Shown piece after piece: positions 27,601 to 34,680 of a stretch of 46,910 nt of DNA. The stretch is from assembly GCA_029938605.1 (NCBI GenBank), contig JAOZUO010000018.1, positions 1-46,910 of the forward strand, given 5' to 3'. The notes beneath the pieces are model-generated. The model had not been told where the DNA came from, searched no databases, and was given only the letters and a program-made list of their open reading frames with translations. The DNA comes from Deltaproteobacteria bacterium (GTDB taxonomy: Bacteria > Myxococcota_A > Polyangia > HGW-17 > JAJRWW01). Every line of letters begins with the position of its first letter. The first letter of the stretch is position 1. Position numbers and translations under genes: made by a program.

Positions 27601-27729
27601 TAGAAACTCCAGGATGTCGTTCTCGGGCTGGGGCCAGATCCCGATGAGCAGACACACGGTCACAAGGATCGTCACCGCGGCCAGTACCAACCACGCCAGC
27701 TTCGTTACAATATTCGCAAGGACGTTCAC
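24697..27729 (-). CDS. RND-superfamily (MMPL-type) transporter
   Basis: A 1010-residue inner-membrane protein starting at GTG, with two RND halves. TM1 is near 10-30. A periplasmic domain of about 170 residues and five more helices follow (about 210-370), including FAVGSAYGIHILARYY. Another helix near 400 precedes a second, larger periplasmic domain, and the final helices hold VAGIAIGVGIDYAIHFMTWW, the proton-relay signature with its Asp. The first half has no Asp at the matching place (SAYGIH), which as I recall is usual for the COG1033 'predicted exporter' branch. HpnN and MmpL proteins of this type move hopanoids and other lipids. It is the first gene of the RND / LolA-like / porin operon, suggesting transfer of a hydrophobic cargo from inner to outer membrane. 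Confidence 0.92.
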   Translation of the reverse strand: MNVLANIVTKLAWLVLAAVTILVTVCLLIGIWPQPENDILEFLPPEDRDVQVFRRISATFGGLEVAMIGIETQDVFEPKFLKKLDVLTSDLRDTNGVDRVVSLTNLADFEPDKKQRGIKAAELVDVRQFRNSKYRKGLRARVLGKDHVVGQFVDKAGTSTLVMCFLVPGMNQQEVVGRIKKVTQEQMKGEKLYWGGAPFASSYIFETTQRDLEVLTPWALAAIILVMLIAFRDFLGVVLSLISTGVGAVVAFSMMVLFEVKLNLVLSSMPVILFAVGSAYGIHILARYYKLAETRDPVKAVHDAVVEVGPAVLATGLTTMAGFASFLVMDIRPMRLFGLFTALGIGVSMLTALCVIPALLTVTSRLRRKRPMVTEKPAPGWLSRKVGTIAAAAARRRLVTVCVAAVLFVTGVILAAGVKVEVEPSAFYGSQSEPALADAFFGRRFGGSQYIQIHIDMDPADPVERVEGNALEEFFPQVRQQRKPLIEDPLVMREVRRFSEKVAKMKEISSVLHVGLPVSLGTEMADDLRRIPDTRAKVKNVYGLVSTDPTVNQLLSPNHRDLLIHIKIKSSKLEVVNRVLNRVSELVRKDFRRRLVAVDLKKTKDVKLRTLAVTTLVADTSDHVMAVARARGCRVAAGSRARLIAAYRERFGKSVAVTPAARAGVVANMASYLASSEFPGGWPGSTPDGEKYDKKKTAKKIAVALAGLGPGAKEDARDKAVKAASVDVLGSSKYLDFSTFAERELGHSWRLQRAQQLGRIAVRILGVNKPTPKLIQSLATAAVDLDAPTVAVVPPGADEPKGLLALRPTVSGMPVVLRGLARSVERNQILSLIVSLGVVFLIMVFMFRSLIAGVVALLPAGLTLVAVFGGLRLAGRSMDISTSMVAGIAIGVGIDYAIHFMTWWKKRDDGDWAESARTAAQESGGGIVANAFMVCMGFAVLAMGQGQPLKVLGIMIASSMLMAAAITFLVIPALAAKKTYYRRSVHESASAQNEAEASALAPAASAAPRD

Positions 27730-27750
27730 TGCTTACACTCTGCCTACTAA

Positions 27751-27769
27751 GTACAATACTGTCTTGTAC
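27751..27769. promoter_or_regulatory. Candidate operator palindrome upstream of the RND operon
   Basis: GTACAA and TTGTAC are perfect inverted repeats around a 7-bp spacer, 22 bp before the GTG start of the RND gene, in a locally AT-rich stretch (27730-27864). On the operon strand, TTTACA (27787-27792 region) with TACAAG 18 bp on could be a weak promoter that the palindrome overlaps. The arm and spacer size suit a TetR-type dimer; no such regulator is encoded nearby. Confidence 0.4.
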
Positions 27770-27864
27770 AATGCAGAACGCCCTTCTGTAAAGTATTGCT
27801 TCCGCTCCGAAAAGCGATGAGGCCGGTCCTTTGCGTCTGCCTACCCAGACGTCTGACCTGAACT

Positions 27865-29229
27865 CTACTCTCGTTCGAAAGCCCCCAGGTCCGGGGCCAA
27901 TCCGGCAAACGGCAGAGCCACGTCCTCGCCTGCGTTGATTTCCGGAGCACCTGGCGCCAGACGCAGGAAATTGCTCTGTAGCGCCTCCGGGTCCAAACTC
28001 AGGAAGTCGCCTTCGGACACGGTGATCCCCGGAGGATCGTTCCAGGAGTTCGTCCGATCGTCCACCTCGGCATAGATCGTGACCCCGTTGGGGCCGAGGG
28101 CGAGGTTGTTCCGAGCCACGTGATCCAGGTTGACGAGCCAGAAATCTCCGCGATCACCGTTGTTCCAACCCGTGTTGTTGAAATAGGTGTTTGGCTCATT
28201 GCCGCTTCCCGTATTGCTCGCAAATCCGCTGGTTCGATTCTCGAACGCGATGCAGTGATGGATGAAGTTGCCCCCTCCCATACTACCTCCGCCGTTTTTG
28301 AATCCATTCCCGTCGCCCGCGGCGCCCTTGCCGTTGCGATGGGCCACGCATTCGGCCAGCTCGTTGCCGGTCGACTCCCAGGTGTCGAATCCGTCGTCGG
28401 AATTGTCGTGGGACACGCAGCGGTAGAACCGGTTATCCGAGCCCGAGCCGATGGCAATCCCGTCTGCATTTCCTCCCTCCCCGGCGCTGTCGAAGTTGTC
28501 GCGGGCAGTAATGAACCGAAAAGTCACCCTCTCAATGTCCACGCAGCCCACCCCTGAGCCATTATTGTCGTGGGTCAACAGATTATCCAGCACCAGATCG
28601 CTGCTCTGTTGCAAGGCGATGCCAATGCAGGTGGAGTCCTGCACCTCGAAGTCGCGAATCACGACCCAACGGGCGTTGCGGATGCTAAGCATGCCCGTGG
28701 GCACTTGAGGCAATGAGCCGTCCAAGATCACCCTCTCTCCAGGGTAGGCCCGCCAGACGATGGGTTGATCCTCCAATCCAATACAATACCCGTCAGGGTT
28801 TCCATCAAAACCGCCCAGACTCACGTATTCGTAGTACACCCCGGCCCGGACAAAGACCTGGTCCCCCGGAGCCACCACCCGATTCGCATGGGCGAATGTC
28901 GCCCAGGGCGCGTTGGAGCCACCGTCATTGTCGTCGCTGCCGTCGGTGGCGATGAAGAAGGTATTCCCTCCATACGGATTCTGGGATGGATCGTCGTTGG
29001 CACCCCGGCTTGGATCATATCCGAACAGTAACAGCGGCGTGTTCTGGCCGGCATCAGCACCGCCGTCATCCATCCCCGCATCCAGGTCACCGTCCATCCC
29101 CGCATCCAGGTCGCCGTCCGTGCCTGCGTCTACGTAGCCCGACTCGCCACGCGTACAGCCAAGCAACCCGAATGCCATCATGGAAACGACGAGTCCCACA
29201 CCGACCCACAGACTGGTCCAGTTTCTCAC
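27865..29229 (-). CDS. PL9-like polysaccharide lyase lipoprotein (right-handed beta helix)
   Basis: A 454-residue lipoprotein. GTG 29229 is chosen over ATG 29274 because GGAAGAGG lies 7 bp before it and it gives a compact signal peptide (MRNWTSLWVGV) ending in LLGC, Cys25. An Asp/Gly-rich spacer (24-bp DNA repeats) follows, then a parallel beta-helix. Its pattern closely follows family-9 pectate lyases: NADGIAIG with D256, SDDGFDTWE with D278/D279/D282, and GDGNGFKNGGG with K311. In Pel9A the matching aspartates bind calcium and the lysine is the base. This suggests cleavage of pectate-like uronans at the cell surface. The gene follows the PEGA-protein gene (29276-30481) on the same strand by 46 bp. 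Confidence 0.7.
   Translation of the reverse strand: MRNWTSLWVGVGLVVSMMAFGLLGCTRGESGYVDAGTDGDLDAGMDGDLDAGMDDGGADAGQNTPLLLFGYDPSRGANDDPSQNPYGGNTFFIATDGSDDNDGGSNAPWATFAHANRVVAPGDQVFVRAGVYYEYVSLGGFDGNPDGYCIGLEDQPIVWRAYPGERVILDGSLPQVPTGMLSIRNARWVVIRDFEVQDSTCIGIALQQSSDLVLDNLLTHDNNGSGVGCVDIERVTFRFITARDNFDSAGEGGNADGIAIGSGSDNRFYRCVSHDNSDDGFDTWESTGNELAECVAHRNGKGAAGDGNGFKNGGGSMGGGNFIHHCIAFENRTSGFASNTGSGNEPNTYFNNTGWNNGDRGDFWLVNLDHVARNNLALGPNGVTIYAEVDDRTNSWNDPPGITVSEGDFLSLDPEALQSNFLRLAPGAPEINAGEDVALPFAGLAPDLGAFERE
29071..29118 (-). repeat. 24-bp tandem repeat in the lyase spacer
   Basis: Two copies of a 24-bp unit starting CATCCCCGCATCCAGGTC, differing at one base, with partial copies at both sides. They encode the DGDLDAGM repeats between the lipid anchor and the beta-helix. 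Confidence 0.75.
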
Positions 29230-29275
29230 ATCCAAACCTCTTCCATCGAAACGACCATCCCTCCCGTAGTACATG

Positions 29276-30481
29276 CTAGAACTTCAGGGTGGCCGTGAGA
29301 CCGCCTCCGCCTTTCCAGAGCAGGGGCGTCATCTGGACCGAAGCGGCGGCGGTTTTAGCCTTGGCGTCATATCGGGGCTTGGGTTTGGCGAAGTAGGCGA
29401 AGTACAGGAATACGGCGGAGGTGGCCACCAGGCCGACGCTCAGGCCGATGAACGTATTGGTAAGAAGCGACATGCGCTCGCCCCTGTTGCAGACATCGGC
29501 TAGTTCTGCATTGAGGGTGGTGCTGTTGCAGACGTTGATCAAGTTGTCGAAATATTCGGTGGAGGGGCCCAACTGATTGATGCGAAGGAGGTAGTCTTTT
29601 TCATCCTCCAGCGCCCTGATCTTGAATCCCGTGAAGCCCGCCGCCACGGCGAGCGCGATACCGGTGCCCAGGGTGGAGAAGAAGAGCACTCGCCAGGCGG
29701 TTTGCGTCGCCCGCTGCTTCTTCGTCAAGCCGGGGATCACCGCTACCACCGGCTTGGCAGGGGGCGGGTCGCACCGCGGTCTGGGCACGGGTACCAGACG
29801 CAGAGCCAACTTGAGGCGTGCCGTCTCGCCACCGCGGACCTCGACCTGGTGCACCAGGGTAAAGTACCCCTTGCGGCGAAAACTCACCCGATGTCTACCG
29901 GGGCTCAGCTTCATGCGGGTGATGCCCGTACCGCACCTGCCCGCGCGCTGTTTACCCACGGCGACGTGCACCCCGTCGATGTTACAGGTCACGATGAGGT
30001 AGCCCGCGGCCCCCTTGAACAGGCGATTGAACAGCCGCTGGATCCACGCCTCGAGGGCCGACCCCTGGGCACTGGCCGCGGTGAGCCGTTCGGTGATGGT
30101 TCTCACCTTCGTCGGGTTGGCGGTGTCCACGATGGTGATCACCACCCGGTAGTTCGCGCCACTGGGCAGGACGCTGCCCAGGACCAGTCGATCGGCCTTC
30201 TCGCGCACTCCGATCCGAGCCAGACACGCGTGAAAGGACCGCTTGAGCATTGCGGACTTGCAGTGTAGCCGTCGGGTTTCTGCCAGGGACTTTCCGTAAA
30301 AGCTCGACAGCCCCTCCGAGCTGTTGACCCAGCTCTGAAGGGAGGCGTTGATCCGCTTCGCAACGCCGCGAGTGCCCGACTGGGACTCCAGATCAAAGAA
30401 AAGGATCTTGCCCTTGGCATGCGCCGGGACCGAGCTCGTCAGGCTCACCGCGAGGACGGCAAACAGCGGTAGAAATCGCAT
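29276..30481 (-). CDS. Exported PEGA-domain protein with C-terminal helix hairpin
   Basis: A 401-residue exported protein from ATG 30481, preferred over GTG 30490 because GGAG is ten bases before the ATG but touches the GTG. Signal peptide FLPLFAVLAVSLTSSVPAHA. Residues about 25-155 resemble a domain that computes or binds something of unknown nature (ILFFDLESQSGTRGVAKRI, LGSVLPSGANYRVVITIVD). A PEGA domain follows (YLIVTCNIDGVHVAVGKQRA to GGETARLKLAL). Two membrane-type helices (about 265-290 and 340-362), separated by a polar loop with two Cys, precede the tail WKGGGGLTATLKF. This ending matches two other proteins in the window. It likely forms a short operon with the PL9-like lyase. Function is unknown. 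Confidence 0.82.
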   Translation of the reverse strand: MRFLPLFAVLAVSLTSSVPAHAKGKILFFDLESQSGTRGVAKRINASLQSWVNSSEGLSSFYGKSLAETRRLHCKSAMLKRSFHACLARIGVREKADRLVLGSVLPSGANYRVVITIVDTANPTKVRTITERLTAASAQGSALEAWIQRLFNRLFKGAAGYLIVTCNIDGVHVAVGKQRAGRCGTGITRMKLSPGRHRVSFRRKGYFTLVHQVEVRGGETARLKLALRLVPVPRPRCDPPPAKPVVAVIPGLTKKQRATQTAWRVLFFSTLGTGIALAVAAGFTGFKIRALEDEKDYLLRINQLGPSTEYFDNLINVCNSTTLNAELADVCNRGERMSLLTNTFIGLSVGLVATSAVFLYFAYFAKPKPRYDAKAKTAAASVQMTPLLWKGGGGLTATLKF

Positions 30482-30714
30482 GAATCTCACTCTCCAGGTT
30501 CAGCTCGTTTTCACCACCCAATGGGGCAATAGTACCGAGTTTTCGGCGCGTCGTCGAGCACGCTCAAAGTAACGAATCCGATCCTTACAACAGATGAACG
30601 GTCCCCTCCAACGAACCCGTCTGGCGCCGGACCAATCATCGTCGTGGCCCAGCCTGAGAGTGTCTGAAGCCCTACAAAGCGGCTCACCGGCGTTGCAGCA
30701 GCAAACAGAGAGAG
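30482..30714. other. Intergenic region upstream of the PEGA-protein gene
   Basis: About 230 bp between two genes on the minus strand. It must carry the promoter of the PEGA gene unless transcription runs through from the DUF4105 gene, but no convincing -35/-10 pair or terminator hairpin was found. No small open frame with a plausible ribosome-binding site was seen. Confidence 0.3.
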
Positions 30715-32079
30715 CTACGAGCGAGCCTTTGACGTCCGCGCTTTGTGCGCAATCCACAGGATGGCCAGGGCCCAGGGTAGCGCGATGGCGAGGAGGGGGG
30801 TGTTGCCCTGATTCGCGAGGCCCGAGACGCGGGCGATGGTGTAGAGCACCGCCATGAGGCCGTGCAGCCCGGCCAGCACCCAGAGCCCACGCCCGAGCCA
30901 CCGCCCGAGACGTTGCCCGAGAGGTTGCTTGAAAGGTTGCTTGGGAGGTTGCTCGAGACGTTGTTGCGACGAGGGCCGCACCACCAGGACCGCGCCCCAA
31001 AGGATCCACGCCACTGCCGTGGGCGGTAGGAGCACCAGGTTCTGGTTACCCGTGAACACCGGCAGGTCGGAGATATACCAGACATAGATTATCAATACGG
31101 AAAGAGCCGTGGCGACCAGTCCCCACAGGCCGAGCGCCACGCCGGTCAAACGCCAGGCCCAGCCTCCCGAGGGGCGGATGACCAGAGGCACCACCGCGAA
31201 AGCGAGCAGCAGCCAGGCGAGGACCACCGCCACGGTCCAAGGCGCGGTCCCACCGTCGTCACCAAAGACCGGACCGGGCAGCAGCACCCGGGTCTTGGCC
31301 ACGAAGGCCACCGATTGGCTGCGCCCAGCGCCCTTCGGATCCCCCTTCACCCGGGCGGCGTCCAGTCCCTGCATGAGCTGCTCGGGCGTAAAGCAGGCCT
31401 CCCAGGAGGAGATCCGCTGGTCGGCGCGGGTGAGCACCAGATCGAACCCCAGATGAAAAAGTGGCGCGCCGCGGGTGGCACGGCGGAGCCAGCGGCGGTA
31501 CGTGTGGGCGGGTCGCCCCGAGAGCTGTCGCCGGAGGTTGCCCCCCATCACTTCATCCAGCACGTCTCGGATCCTGGTGGCGCAGTTGGCCCGGTAGTGG
31601 TGGTACCGGTAGCGACGCTTGTCGGGCTGACTCATGGCGTACAGCCGCCCAAAGAGACGCCTCCGCTGGAGCGGGGTCAGTCGGAGCTCCTGGGCGACGA
31701 GGCGACGACCCTCCTGGCGGTACTCCCGCCGGGTTTCAGTGTAGGTGGAGACGCTCAGCCAATACTGCAAGGTGCCCGCCAGAAACTTCGAAACAACGGC
31801 GGGGTCCTCATCATCGAAGGTCCCAAAATTGAAGACGATGTCGCCGACGCCCCGCCGATCCGTCACCCGCAGGGCGCTGTGGCCGAAGCGGCTGTACGTC
31901 TCGGCGCCGGGCCCCATGGTGAGCAGCTCCACGCGCAGGTGGGCGCCCAATCGTGCGTCGCGTACATCGCGTTGGGCGGGACCCGCGTCCCCGGGGGCAC
32001 CGGGCAACAGGAGGGCCGCCGCGACGGCGCTGAGAGTGAGCAGATGCACGACAGCAGGTGTACCACGACGCTCGACCAC
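30715..32079 (-). CDS. DUF4105 (Lnb N-terminal-type) membrane protein
   Basis: A 454-residue protein with GTG start and an N-terminal signal helix (LLTLSAVAAALLLPGAPG). Residues about 45-250 match DUF4105: FGHSALRV (65-72), YHHYRANCATRIRDVLDE (159-176) with the conserved His, Asn and Cys, and a Trp/Arg-rich segment between. In other proteins this periplasmic domain looks like a papain/NlpC-type hydrolase fold, but its reaction is unproven. The C-terminal half has four or five membrane helices. Between the second-last pairs a basic loop is built of KQPF/GQRL/GRWL repeats from 12-bp DNA repeats. It is divergent from the POT transporter gene. The start is uncertain; the frame contains a second GTG at 32049. 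Confidence 0.82.
   Translation of the reverse strand: MVERRGTPAVVHLLTLSAVAAALLLPGAPGDAGPAQRDVRDARLGAHLRVELLTMGPGAETYSRFGHSALRVTDRRGVGDIVFNFGTFDDEDPAVVSKFLAGTLQYWLSVSTYTETRREYRQEGRRLVAQELRLTPLQRRRLFGRLYAMSQPDKRRYRYHHYRANCATRIRDVLDEVMGGNLRRQLSGRPAHTYRRWLRRATRGAPLFHLGFDLVLTRADQRISSWEACFTPEQLMQGLDAARVKGDPKGAGRSQSVAFVAKTRVLLPGPVFGDDGGTAPWTVAVVLAWLLLAFAVVPLVIRPSGGWAWRLTGVALGLWGLVATALSVLIIYVWYISDLPVFTGNQNLVLLPPTAVAWILWGAVLVVRPSSQQRLEQPPKQPFKQPLGQRLGRWLGRGLWVLAGLHGLMAVLYTIARVSGLANQGNTPLLAIALPWALAILWIAHKARTSKARS
30912..30963 (-). repeat. 12-bp tandem repeats inside the DUF4105 gene
   Basis: GTTG recurs exactly every 12 bp (30912, 30924, 30936, 30948, 30960) in units such as GTTGCTTGAAAG and GTTGCTTGGGAG. 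They encode a four-residue periodic basic loop. Confidence 0.75.
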
Positions 32080-32102
32080 TCCCCAAACCTACACCCTTCG
32101 GG

Positions 32103-32150
32103 CTGACCTATTAGCTGACCTACTAGCTGACCTATTAGATGACCTATTAG
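32103..32150. repeat. 12-bp tandem repeats in a divergent promoter region
   Basis: Four contiguous units (CTGACCTATTAG, CTGACCTACTAG, CTGACCTATTAG, ATGACCTATTAG) lie 24 bp before the DUF4105 start and about 130 bp before the POT start. Spacing near one helical turn would put repeated sites on one DNA face, so they could be regulator-binding iterons; expansion noise is the alternative. The rest of 32151-32281 is AT-rich and holds TATAAA at 32235-32240, a likely -10 for the POT gene. Confidence 0.7.
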
Positions 32151-32281
32151 CCGACCATCGATGGTTGCTGAGACAACGGAATATGTTGACGAAAGTGTAC
32201 TGTTGCTGATAGTCAATGCGTTCAATTCAAGGGGTATAAAATTCCGCAATTCCCCCAAAATCGTACCCTGAGGACGAGCAC

Positions 32282-34600
32282 GTGGCGACGGACCAGCCCG
32301 ACAAAATAACCAAGAAACGCAGCAAGTTCCATCCCCTGTTCTGGCTGGTAATCACCTTTGAGTTCTTTGAGCGGGGCAGCTACTACGGCATGATGAGCGT
32401 GCTGTCGGTCTACATGACCGAGCACCTCCACTTCGCCAAAACCGACGTGGGCCTCATCAAGTCCACGATCCAGCCTCTGCTGTACTTTTTGCCCATCATC
32501 AGCGGCGCCCTGGCCGATCGATTCGGCTATCGGCGCACCCTGATGATCGCCTTCTCCCTGCTCGGAACCGGCTACTTCCTCACCAGCCAGGCCACGGGCT
32601 ACGCCGCGGTGTTCTTGTCGCTGGTGGTCATGGCCGTGGGCGCCGGCACCTTCAAACCGGTGATCTCGGGCTCCATCGCCCGTTGCACCGACGAGACCAA
32701 CGCCACCCTCGGCTTCGGCATCTTCTACTGGACCATCAACCTCGGGGCCTTCCTGTTCCCGCTGTTCCTGGTGCCCTTCCTCAAGAACAACATCGGCTGG
32801 CGCTGGGTGATCATCGCCGCGGCCATCGGCACCGGCTCCATGCTGCTACCGACCTTCCTCTTCTTCCGGGAGCCTCCCAAGCCACCGGAGACCGAGGAGG
32901 AGAAGAAAAAGCCGAAGTCCACCCTGCTACAGACCCTGGCCAACGCCTTCGAGATCATCTACAGCCCGGTGGTCCTGCTCAACTCACTCATGCGCCGCTC
33001 GGGTATTGGAGCGGTGGTGATCGGGTCCGCCCTGGTCGGCATTCTGGCCTGGGGCGCCTACGACTACGCGCAGCCCGGTTGGGACAAGCACACCCTGTCG
33101 GCCCGCCGAATCAAGCTCGGCAACACGCAACTGAACGTGAAGGTGCAGCGCGATCTCAGCCGGGTCAAGCCCTACTCCTTGCAGTGGAAGACCAAACCAG
33201 GGGAGATCCTGCTCACCCTGTACGACCCCAACCGGTTCCCCAAATACGCCGACAAGCTCCTATCCGAGCTGCGGACCCTACACGGCCCGGGGGCCATCCG
33301 TATTGGTCAGCTCAAGGACGTACTCAAGATCTCCGAGCTGCATCGGCTCTATCAGCTCCACGGGCTACAAAGCCTCACTGCGAAGCAGCTCGAAAAAGTA
33401 CAGGCTGACGCCGTCGGCATGATGACCCTGGTGGTGGTGGTGGATCGCAGTCAGTCCGCTCCCTTTGAGCTCAAGCGCCAATCCAAGCATCAGTTTGTGC
33501 TGACCCTGAACCACCAGGACGTGGCCCGCACCCACAAGTTGGCGCTCCGCGCAGCCCTGGACGGCCAACCCGAGCTGACCACCCTCAACCAATCCAAGCT
33601 GAACGAGCTGGTGGGCAAGGGTCGCAACAAAAGCTTCTTCATGCTCTTCGTCGGACTGCTGTTGCTCGGCGCCTTCGTGGTGATCCGCATCGCCCCGCGG
33701 TTCAAGGCGACCGAGACGCTGGGATCCAAGCTGGGGTTGATGCTGCTGGTCATGGGACCCCTGCTGGCCCTGCTGTGGCTGCTGCCCAACCTGTCGTACT
33801 TCGCACGCATCCTATGCACCGCCATCGCCATAACGCTGCTGTCGCTGTACGAGATCAACACCGAGGATGTCTCCAAGTTCCGTGACCACGCGCGGTTCCT
33901 GCTGATGATCTTCCTGTACGCCGGCTTCTGGGTGCTCTACTTCCAGATGTTCGATTCAGTGCTTTGGTATGTGAAGGCCTACGTGGACGCCTCGAGCCTC
34001 AACAACTTCGTAAACGGTATCGGGGCGTGGTTCGGCGCCGACCTGAAGTGGCGCTTCGACATCGAGCACGTGACGGTGATCAACGCCGCCACCATCATCA
34101 CCTTGCAGCTATACATCTCCCACCTGGTGAAGAACACCAAGGCGCTGCCCACCATGATCGTCGGTATCTGCATGGGCACCGTGGGCATGGCGATCCTCGC
34201 CCTGTCTACGGGGATCTGGGTGTTCATGCTGGGCATCGTGATCTTCAGCGTGGGGGAGATGACCGCCCACCCGAAGTTCATCGCCTACGTGGGCCAGACC
34301 GCGCCCAAGTCCCGGGTGGCCATGTATATGGGCTACCTGTTCCTCTACGGCGTCATCGGCGCCTCCATCGGCGGCGTGCTGGGCGCCAAGCTCTATGTGG
34401 AGTTCGTGGACCAGCGCAATGAGCCGCGCACCCTGTGGCTTATCTTCACCTGCATCGGCGTAGCCACGGTGGTGGGTCTGCTGCTCTACAACCGTTTCTT
34501 CGGCAAAAAGACGCTGGTGGAGAGCGAAGACAGCACCGCCTCGGATCCCTCGGATCCCTCGGATCCCTCGGATCCCTCGGATCCCTCGGACAACAAATAG
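32282..34600 (+). CDS. POT/PTR2-family proton-coupled transporter with inserted soluble domain
   Basis: A 772-residue transporter starting at GTG, with GAGGA 7 bp upstream. The N-terminal bundle carries the POT signature FEFFERGSYYG (26-36, with E27, E30, R31 as ExxER) and GAGTFKPVISGSIARCTDE (120-138). These mark proton-coupled di/tripeptide transporters. Family members are usually near 450-600 residues; here a soluble stretch of about 185 residues (about 263-449) lies between two membrane helices in the middle, containing RIKLGNTQLNVKVQRDLS and FELKRQSKHQFVLTLNHQD. Its fold was not recognised. The C-terminus is a repeated SDP motif. It is monocistronic by appearance. The substrate may be peptides, but the family also includes other substrates. 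Confidence 0.88.
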   Translation: MATDQPDKITKKRSKFHPLFWLVITFEFFERGSYYGMMSVLSVYMTEHLHFAKTDVGLIKSTIQPLLYFLPIISGALADRFGYRRTLMIAFSLLGTGYFLTSQATGYAAVFLSLVVMAVGAGTFKPVISGSIARCTDETNATLGFGIFYWTINLGAFLFPLFLVPFLKNNIGWRWVIIAAAIGTGSMLLPTFLFFREPPKPPETEEEKKKPKSTLLQTLANAFEIIYSPVVLLNSLMRRSGIGAVVIGSALVGILAWGAYDYAQPGWDKHTLSARRIKLGNTQLNVKVQRDLSRVKPYSLQWKTKPGEILLTLYDPNRFPKYADKLLSELRTLHGPGAIRIGQLKDVLKISELHRLYQLHGLQSLTAKQLEKVQADAVGMMTLVVVVDRSQSAPFELKRQSKHQFVLTLNHQDVARTHKLALRAALDGQPELTTLNQSKLNELVGKGRNKSFFMLFVGLLLLGAFVVIRIAPRFKATETLGSKLGLMLLVMGPLLALLWLLPNLSYFARILCTAIAITLLSLYEINTEDVSKFRDHARFLLMIFLYAGFWVLYFQMFDSVLWYVKAYVDASSLNNFVNGIGAWFGADLKWRFDIEHVTVINAATIITLQLYISHLVKNTKALPTMIVGICMGTVGMAILALSTGIWVFMLGIVIFSVGEMTAHPKFIAYVGQTAPKSRVAMYMGYLFLYGVIGASIGGVLGAKLYVEFVDQRNEPRTLWLIFTCIGVATVVGLLLYNRFFGKKTLVESEDSTASDPSDPSDPSDPSDPSDNK
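34541..34585 (+). repeat. 9-bp tandem repeats at the POT C-terminus
   Basis: Five perfect copies of TCGGATCCC, encoding (SDP)5 just before the stop. In-frame and outside the membrane core. Confidence 0.9.
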
Positions 34601-34680
34601 CCTGTTCCTGTACACCCCGCCGCTGGTATAGTTCAGTAGATTCGAAAATTTGACCCGCTGCTGGGACAGGGAGCTAAAAA

